Shown here piece after piece: positions 58,079-64,000 of a stretch of DNA of 64,000 nucleotides (position 1 is the stretch's first letter; each line of letters starts with the position of its first letter). The DNA is taken from assembly GCF_020886115.1 (NCBI RefSeq), contig NZ_AP025185.1, positions 2,294,001 to 2,358,000 on the forward strand, in the 5' to 3' direction. Below the pieces are notes generated by a model, which ran no database searches, had not been told where the DNA came from, and saw only the letters and a list, made by a program, of their open reading frames with translations. Source of the stretch: Flavobacterium ammonificans (GTDB lineage: Bacteria; Bacteroidota; Bacteroidia; Flavobacteriales; Flavobacteriaceae). A program made the translations under genes and the position numbers.

Positions 58079-60484
58079 ATGAAAAAACAAATATACATTT
58101 TTATTATCGCCCTGCTCACTTGTTTTGTTAGCTATGCACAAGAAACAGGTTCGATTGAAGGAAACATAATTTCTAAAGACGGCTTACCACTTTCCGGTGT
58201 TTCAATTCGATTGGGTAAGAAAGCGTCAATTTCCAAAACAGATGTTATAGGAAGGTTTCATTTTGAAAATTTTCCGGTTGGTTTGCACACTATTACCATA
58301 GAAGCTGAAGGCCTGAAAAAACAAACCCAAGATGTTAAAGTGTTTGCGAATGAAACTACCAAAGTTACCTTTACTTTAGAGGAACAAATGGAGACATTAA
58401 GAGAAATTATTATCGTTATAAAAGAAAGTCCGAATAAAAGAAAAATAAGTACTGTTCGTTCTGGTTTAAAGCCAATGGATATTCCGCAAAGCATGCAAAC
58501 TATAGACAATGAAGTTATTATGCAACAACAAGCTATTCGATTGAGCGAAGTAATAAAAAACGCAAACGGTGTCTATGTAGGATCAGCTCGTGGAGGAACA
58601 CAAGAATCCTTTTGGTCTAGAGGCTATGATATGTCGGCAAATAATATGCTCAAAAATGGATTTCGCTACAATGCAGGATCCATTCCCGAAGTGTCTTCTT
58701 TGGACAAAGTGGAATTTTTAAAAGGGGGTTCGGCTTTATTATACGGTAATGTTTCTCCTGGAGGAATTCTAAATTTGGTTACCAAAACTCCATCCTTCAA
58801 AAAAGGGGGCGAAGTGGCAATACAATCAGGAAGTTATTCGTTTTACAAGCCTTCAATTGATTTTTACGGACCTTTAAATAAATGGATTGCGTACCGATTG
58901 AATGCTTCTTATGAAAATTCGGAAAATTTTAGAGAGGTAGTACAAAGAGAACGCTATTACATCAACCCATCGTTTTTATTGAATCTAAGTCCTAAAACGC
59001 AAATAACCTTACAAGGCGATTTTATGAATGATAATTGGACTCCCGATTTTGGTACAATTATAATTGGAAAGCAAATTTATGATGTACCAAGAGGAAAGTA
59101 TTATGGTGCGGTATGGTCAAACGGAAATACGAAAACCGCTAGTGCATCTGCCCTCTTGAATCATTCGTTTAATAAAAATTGGAAACTCAATTTCAATTCA
59201 TCCTACCAAAATTATGATCGTGAATGGAAAGGAACTGAACGTATTCAAATTAACAATCCAAACGGCACTTGGAGTCGTCCATTAGGACAAAATAAAAACT
59301 TAGAAGAAATTTTGGGAGAGCAATTAAGTCTGCAAGGTTGTTTTACTACTGGAAAAATTAAACACCAAACCTTTTCGGGAATCGATTATGAAAATTCAGT
59401 AGCTACAGCAAATACTTTTGTTTTCTCACCTGTATATTATGACACCATTAATGTTTTTACTTTCAATCCAAATAATCAAACTACAGCTGAACCCAATGCA
59501 GCCAATACCCAAAAAGCAATTACAACAACCAACCGTTTTGGAATTTATGCTCAAGATTTAATATCGTTTACCGAAAAATTCAAGATGTTGGCAGGAATCC
59601 GTTGGTCTTGGCAAGAAGCACAAGCTGCAACATATAAATTAACTACAAATCCGGTTAGTATTACAAAAGGGATTCGACTACAAGACAAAGCGTTTTCGCC
59701 AAAAATTGGATTCATCTATCAACCTGATAAAAATTCGTCAGTATTTGCAAGCTATTCTAATTCGTTTACACCAAATACTGGCACTACAGCTGATTTAAAA
59801 CCTATTGAAGCATCGATTATTGATCAATATGAAATAGGAATTAAAAAAGATTTTTGGAATGGAATCTTGAGTACTAATGTTACAGTGTATCAAATTACCA
59901 ACAGCAATTTGTCACAAACCGCCGAGTTCAAAGCCGATGGTATTACTCAAAATACGGACACTACCATCAAAGTGTTGAATGGAGAAACCAAAAGTAAAGG
60001 AATTGAAATTGACATTAATGCAAAACCAATAGACGGATTAAATATTGCAGCTGGATACAGCTATAACGACAGCCGTTATTCTAAAACCAATAAAGTGAAC
60101 GGTGGTTTTATTGAAGGCGACAGATTAGTTAAAACTCCTGCAAATACAGCTAATTTAAGTTTCTTTTACAACATTCCATCAGGAAAACTAAAAGGGGTTT
60201 CTTTAGGGGCAATAGGAAACTATATTGGAGAGCGTTTTGGGGGATGGAACGATCAATATGTGGTAAATACAACTACAGGTGCAGTGACAATTAATGACAG
60301 AGACATTCCGTTGCAAGGATATACAACTGTAGATATTTCTGCTGGATATTCGCATAAAAAATGGAGCATTTTATGTAAACTTTCTAATATCACCAATGAA
60401 TTAAATTATACTGTTCATGAGAATTACAGTGTGAATCCAATTGCTCCACGCCAAATCATAACTAATTTAAAATATAAATTTTAA
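58079..60484 (+). CDS. TonB-dependent siderophore receptor
   Basis: An 801-residue outer-membrane receptor. Signal peptide 1-20 (ending SYAQE). Carboxypeptidase-regulatory-like domain about 25-105 (SIEGNIISKDGLPLSGVSI). Plug about 130-255 (MDIPQSMQTIDNEVIMQQQA; VEFLKGGSALLYGNVSPGGI). A 22-strand barrel follows, ending KYKF with the usual terminal Phe. It resembles ferrichrome/ferrioxamine-type FhuA/FpvA proteins. Followed by a PepSY membrane protein 45 bases later, which probably acts on the internalised ferric complex. Confidence 0.9.
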   Translation: MKKQIYIFIIALLTCFVSYAQETGSIEGNIISKDGLPLSGVSIRLGKKASISKTDVIGRFHFENFPVGLHTITIEAEGLKKQTQDVKVFANETTKVTFTLEEQMETLREIIIVIKESPNKRKISTVRSGLKPMDIPQSMQTIDNEVIMQQQAIRLSEVIKNANGVYVGSARGGTQESFWSRGYDMSANNMLKNGFRYNAGSIPEVSSLDKVEFLKGGSALLYGNVSPGGILNLVTKTPSFKKGGEVAIQSGSYSFYKPSIDFYGPLNKWIAYRLNASYENSENFREVVQRERYYINPSFLLNLSPKTQITLQGDFMNDNWTPDFGTIIIGKQIYDVPRGKYYGAVWSNGNTKTASASALLNHSFNKNWKLNFNSSYQNYDREWKGTERIQINNPNGTWSRPLGQNKNLEEILGEQLSLQGCFTTGKIKHQTFSGIDYENSVATANTFVFSPVYYDTINVFTFNPNNQTTAEPNAANTQKAITTTNRFGIYAQDLISFTEKFKMLAGIRWSWQEAQAATYKLTTNPVSITKGIRLQDKAFSPKIGFIYQPDKNSSVFASYSNSFTPNTGTTADLKPIEASIIDQYEIGIKKDFWNGILSTNVTVYQITNSNLSQTAEFKADGITQNTDTTIKVLNGETKSKGIEIDINAKPIDGLNIAAGYSYNDSRYSKTNKVNGGFIEGDRLVKTPANTANLSFFYNIPSGKLKGVSLGAIGNYIGERFGGWNDQYVVNTTTGAVTINDRDIPLQGYTTVDISAGYSHKKWSILCKLSNITNELNYTVHENYSVNPIAPRQIITNLKYKF

Positions 60485-60535
60485 TTAAACCTTTCTTGAA
60501 TAGCTTCGTCTATACAAAACAAAAAAATAGTGTTT

Positions 60536-61084
60536 ATGAAAAAAATTAATTGGAGAGACTTACACAGAGATTTAGGGTATTTTTATATTGGATTGATTGT
60601 ATCCTTTGCCTTTTCTGGATTATTAATGAATCACCGTGATGTATGGCATCCAGAAAAATACACTTTGGAAACCAAAGCTATTGAAGTACAATTACCTGCT
60701 AAAAGCGAAATAAATGAAAAATATGCTGAGGAATTAGCCAAAAAATTAGGCATCGAAGGAAAATTAAAACGCCAAATGGTTAAAAAAGGAGAATTCAGAA
60801 TGTCTTTTGAAAACCAAGACGTAGAAATTGACTTAAAAACGGGTAAAGGAGAAATTATTTCGTTTTTGAAAACACCAATCATAAGTCAAACAATGAAGTT
60901 ACACAAGAATACCTCTAACTTTTGGATTTACTATTCGGATATATTTGCAATAAGTCTAATTATCATTGCCTTAACAGGAACTATTATGGTCAAAGCCGGA
61001 AAGTTCAGTTGGAAACAACGCGGATGGAAATTAGCCGTTGCTGGAATTATTTTCCCTTTACTTTTCTTGTTTTTATTGGGTTAA
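60536..61084 (+). CDS. PepSY-associated transmembrane protein
   Basis: A 182-residue protein with three membrane segments (about residues 14-33, 133-152 and 161-181). A PepSY-like extracytoplasmic domain (about 40-115) lies between the first two (KLKRQMVKKGEFRMSFENQD). A conserved RDLGYFYIGLIVSFAFSGLLMNH begins with the His-containing helix thought to bind haem in ferric reductase-like relatives. The start is taken at 60536 (MKKINWRD); 60530 (MFMKK) is also possible. In the same operon as the siderophore receptor. Confidence 0.8.
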   Translation: MKKINWRDLHRDLGYFYIGLIVSFAFSGLLMNHRDVWHPEKYTLETKAIEVQLPAKSEINEKYAEELAKKLGIEGKLKRQMVKKGEFRMSFENQDVEIDLKTGKGEIISFLKTPIISQTMKLHKNTSNFWIYYSDIFAISLIIIALTGTIMVKAGKFSWKQRGWKLAVAGIIFPLLFLFLLG

Positions 61085-61150
61085 TTTATATTTAATTCAA
61101 AAAAAATCCCGTTCTAAATTTGGAACGGGATTTTTTTATGAATTTGTAGA

Positions 61151-63784
61151 TTATTTCAATCCTGCCAAACTTTGTTCAATCGTTGCAATTTTTGCCAAAG
61201 CATCTGCTTCTTTCTTGCGTTCCATTTCGATTACTTTATCTGGAGCACCTGCCACAAATTTTCCATTCGATAATTTCCCTTGAACAGATTTCAAGAAACC
61301 TTTGGTATAATTTAACTCTTCAGTCAATTTAGCAATTTCTTCTTCTACATTGATATTTCCTGTAATTGGAATAAAGTATTCATTCGATTTCACTCGGAAA
61401 GACAAAGCACCATCCACTTTATCGGACACATAATCCAATGCCGTTATGTTACCTAATTTACTTACAACCGAATCAAAATAAGTCGAAGCTTTATCGTTAT
61501 TCACCACCTTCAACTCAATCGTATCTTTGAACGGAATATTCTTGTCTTTACGAATGGTTCTGATACCTGAAATCACTTCGATAGTGTTATCAAAATCAGT
61601 AATCAAACTCGCATTAAATGGTTTCATTGTTGGCCAAGTCGAAACAATCAACGCTTCTTCTTTAGTTCTTTCAGCCAATAACTGCCAAATTTCTTCAGTT
61701 AAGAAAGGCATAAACGGGTGCAATAATTTCAAGTTGTTTTCCAACATTTCAATGGCTTTCGCCAATGTAATGCTGTCAATTGGTTGTTGGTATGCTGGTT
61801 TAATCATTTCTAAAAACCAAGAACAGAAATCATCCCAAACTAATTTATAAATACCCATTAAAGCATCTGAAATTCTATATTTTTCAAAATTATCTTCAAT
61901 ATCTAAAAGGGTTTGTTGCAATTTCGCCTCATACCATTCAATGGCTACTTTAGACGATTCGGGTTGCGGAATTGTATCTGACACTTCCCAACCTTTAATC
62001 AGTTTGAACGCATTCCAAATTTTATTGGTAAAGGCTTTTCCTTGGTTACACAATTCTTCGTCAAACATAATGTCGTTTCCTGCCGAAGCACTCAACAACA
62101 AGCCTACACGAACACCATCGGCACCAAATTTTTCAATCAAATCTAAAGGATCAGGAGAATTTCCTAATGATTTAGACATTTTACGTCGTTGTTTGTCGCG
62201 AACCAAACCGGTTAAATATACATTTGTAAATGGTTTTTTACCCGTGTATTCATAACCTGCGATAATCATTCGCGCCACCCAGAAAAACAAAATATCCGGT
62301 CCGGTTACCAAATCATTCGTTGGATAATAGTAGTTAAAATCCTCACTTTCAGGATCCATTATTCCTCCAAAAACCGCCATTGGCCATAGCCAAGAAGAAA
62401 ACCAAGTATCTAAAGCATCAACGTCTTGAGTTAGGTTATCAGTTGTCAGTTGTTGGTTGTTGGTTCTTTGTTTGGCTAAAACCAAAGCCTCTTCAATCGA
62501 TTCTGCAACCACAAAATCTTCTTTTCCGTAACCATAATAATAGGCTGGGATTTGTTGTCCCCACCACAATTGACGGGATATATTCCAATCGCGAATGTTG
62601 TTCAGCCAATGCGCGTAGGTATTATCAAAACGTTTTGGGTGCAATTTAATTTCGCTATCCTCCAAAACGGATTTGATGGCTGGTTTTACCAAATCCTCCA
62701 TTTTCAAGAACCATTGGTCTGACAAACGAGGCTCAATTACTGCCTTAGTTCTTTCTGAAGTGCCTACTTTATTTAAGTGAATTTCGGTTTTAGCTAAAGC
62801 ACCAACCGTTTCTAATTCTTTGGCAATTGCCTCACGAACCACAAAACGATCTTGTCCTTGGTAATGCAAACCAAAGCTATTTAAAGTCGCATCTTCATTA
62901 AAGATGTCAATGATTTCTAAATTATGTTTTTCGCCCAAGGTCTTGTCGTTCATATCGTGAGCAGGTGTCACTTTCAAACAACCAGTACCAAATTCTACAT
63001 CTACGTATTCGTCTTCAATAATTGGCACTACTCTACCGCAAATTGGAACAATTGCTTTTTTACCTTTCAAATGAGCAAAACGTTCATCGTTCGGATTAAT
63101 ACAGATGGCTGAATCTCCAAAAATAGTTTCCGGACGTGTCGTTGCCACGGTCAAGAAATCGTTACTCCCTTCAATTTTATAGTTAAGGAAATACAACTTT
63201 CCTTGTTGTTCTTCATAAATTACTTCCTCGTCAGACAAGGTTGTTTTAGCTTCTGGATCCCAGTTTACCATTCGGTAACCGCGATAAATCAAACCTTTGT
63301 TGTATAAATCCACAAACGAACGAATTACAGATGCCGACATATCGGGATCCATCGTAAATTTAGTGCGTTCCCAATCACAAGAAGCACCCAATTTTTTCAA
63401 TTGGTCCAAAATCACCCCACCATATTTGTCGGTCCACTCCCAAGCGTGCGCTAAAAATTCTTCACGAGTCAAATCATTTTTATTGATTCCTTCGGCTTTT
63501 AGTTTGGCAACTACTTTCGCTTCGGTAGCAATAGAAGCATGATCTGTTCCTGGTACCCAACACGCATTGAACCCTTTCAAACGCGCTCTACGAATCAATA
63601 CATCTTGAATCGTATTGTTCAACATATGTCCCATGTGCAACACTCCAGTTACATTAGGTGGTGGAATTACAATCGTATAAGGCGTTCTGTGGTCAGGTTC
63701 TGAATGAAAATAATTATTTTTCATCCAGTAATCGTACCACTTTTGTTCAATGGTTTTGGCGTCGAATTGTGCAGGAATTGTCAT
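61151..63784 (-). CDS. valS: Valyl-tRNA synthetase
   Basis: An 877-residue class I synthetase. HIGH motif in [15 protein letters not shown] (about residues 43-57), KMSKS in [10 protein letters not shown] (about 533), editing domain ([15 protein letters not shown]), anticodon-binding domain, and a C-terminal coiled coil ([20 protein letters not shown]). The start at 63784 (MTIPAQFD) is chosen; the longer frame adds 23 residues without family match. Residues 440-460 ([19 protein letters not shown]) are encoded by a heptamer repeat. No T-box-like leader is visible. Confidence 0.96.
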   Translation of the reverse strand: MTIPAQFDAKTIEQKWYDYWMKNNYFHSEPDHRTPYTIVIPPPNVTGVLHMGHMLNNTIQDVLIRRARLKGFNACWVPGTDHASIATEAKVVAKLKAEGINKNDLTREEFLAHAWEWTDKYGGVILDQLKKLGASCDWERTKFTMDPDMSASVIRSFVDLYNKGLIYRGYRMVNWDPEAKTTLSDEEVIYEEQQGKLYFLNYKIEGSNDFLTVATTRPETIFGDSAICINPNDERFAHLKGKKAIVPICGRVVPIIEDEYVDVEFGTGCLKVTPAHDMNDKTLGEKHNLEIIDIFNEDATLNSFGLHYQGQDRFVVREAIAKELETVGALAKTEIHLNKVGTSERTKAVIEPRLSDQWFLKMEDLVKPAIKSVLEDSEIKLHPKRFDNTYAHWLNNIRDWNISRQLWWGQQIPAYYYGYGKEDFVVAESIEEALVLAKQRTNNQQLTTDNLTQDVDALDTWFSSWLWPMAVFGGIMDPESEDFNYYYPTNDLVTGPDILFFWVARMIIAGYEYTGKKPFTNVYLTGLVRDKQRRKMSKSLGNSPDPLDLIEKFGADGVRVGLLLSASAGNDIMFDEELCNQGKAFTNKIWNAFKLIKGWEVSDTIPQPESSKVAIEWYEAKLQQTLLDIEDNFEKYRISDALMGIYKLVWDDFCSWFLEMIKPAYQQPIDSITLAKAIEMLENNLKLLHPFMPFLTEEIWQLLAERTKEEALIVSTWPTMKPFNASLITDFDNTIEVISGIRTIRKDKNIPFKDTIELKVVNNDKASTYFDSVVSKLGNITALDYVSDKVDGALSFRVKSNEYFIPITGNINVEEEIAKLTEELNYTKGFLKSVQGKLSNGKFVAGAPDKVIEMERKKEADALAKIATIEQSLAGLK
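62436..62463. repeat. Heptamer tandem repeat inside valS
   Basis: Four seven-base units: TTATCAG, TTGTCAG, TTGTTGG, TTGTTGG, on the plus strand. On the coding strand they read as CCAACAACCAACAACTGACA and on. They encode part of a variable surface loop. Confidence 0.75.
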
Positions 63785-63900
63785 TGTATAGTAAATTCGT
63801 TTAATCGTTATGTAGCGTTTATTTAAAGTTTGTGACTTATATATCCAATTCAAAAATAACGCTTTCTATTTTGCCTACATTTTGTGAGACAAACAAGCAA

Positions 63901-63908
63901 CAAAAGTA
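63901..63908 (-). promoter_or_regulatory. Candidate valS -7 box
   Basis: TACTTTTG on the minus strand, 117 bases before the ATG. A second candidate, TATTTTTG (63851-63858), is nearer. Which is used cannot be told. The last three complete bases form an ATG at 63997, too short to judge as a start of a rightward gene. Confidence 0.35.
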
Positions 63909-64000
63909 AATAATTAAGTACACTATAAAAAGCGAAATAAAAATTTGTAGTGTAAATAAAACAAACTAACTTTACTAAACAATTAAATACATTACGATGC

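Noticed and set aside
63784..63853. Longer valS N-terminus (and similar extensions of guaA, purM, glnN, nth, bcp, rdgB and esterase)
   Set aside because: The extra residues lie in promoter or intergenic sequence and do not match the families; the internal ATG gives the normal N-terminus in each case.

Overview
The window looks like a chromosomal segment of a Flavobacterium-type bacterium (Bacteroidota, Flavobacteriaceae). The DNA is strongly AT-rich. Promoters follow the Bacteroidota pattern TAnnTTTG (the -7 box), often within about 20-60 bases of the start codon. Several genes are diagnostic of the group: gliding lipoprotein GldI, paired type II and type III glutamine synthetases, transketolase split into two subunits, YidC and PurM of Bacteroidota size, and families such as DUF4834, DUF3810 and DUF1543. 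I see no rRNA, tRNA, CRISPR array, insertion sequence, integrase or prophage. Most of the window is core genome, with small accessory or variable spots.

Layout. 1-2.3 kb: end of a split transketolase operon, then a PhzF-family enzyme. 2.3-7.7 kb: Bcp peroxiredoxin, an endonuclease III without its iron-sulfur cysteines, an unlisted 47-residue protein, an ECF sigma factor, UvrA and a small membrane protein. 7.8-13.6 kb: leftward surface-polysaccharide block (Wzx-like flippase, glycosyltransferase, a 52-residue protein plus MNT-type nucleotidyltransferase, and a YfhO-type membrane protein). 13.7-23 kb: DUF4834, a secreted beta-barrel-like protein, a GNAT protein converging on an alpha-oxoamine synthase (probable sulfonolipid or sphingolipid chemistry), RdgB, a cold-shock-type DEAD-box helicase, a carboxypeptidase-regulatory-domain protein, a 36-residue lysine-rich protein and PepD. 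23-30 kb: DUF3810 membrane protein with a zinc-protease motif, a second ECF sigma factor translationally coupled to a membrane protein, PlsC, Nudix, DUF4268, and the mnmA-nitronate monooxygenase operon. 30-38.5 kb: YwqK-type repeat protein, pyrG-yidC, DUF3820, a periplasmic-binding-fold protein, guaA and a secreted protein. 38.6-44.2 kb: a CLC transporter of the fluoride type, then nrnA-gldI and two tandem cyclophilin-FKBP proteins. 44.2-54.7 kb: two unknown proteins, purM, divergent GSIII and GSII glutamine synthetases, DUF1543, two alpha/beta hydrolases, pyrF and prfA. 54.9-64 kb: a small lipoprotein, an exported catalase-peroxidase, a TonB-dependent siderophore receptor with a PepSY membrane partner, and valS.

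The parts likely to work together are: nrnA-gldI-PPIases (envelope protein folding for gliding); the alpha-oxoamine synthase and GNAT pair (long-chain amino lipids, known to matter for gliding in this group); receptor plus PepSY protein (iron uptake); GSII and GSIII (nitrogen assimilation); and pyrG, guaA, purM and pyrF (nucleotide synthesis). The less ordinary elements are two copies of a dispersed palindromic repeat, a heptamer repeat inside valS, operator-like direct repeats at the siderophore receptor, a possible small RNA near 51.7 kb, and three small proteins of 36 to 52 residues.
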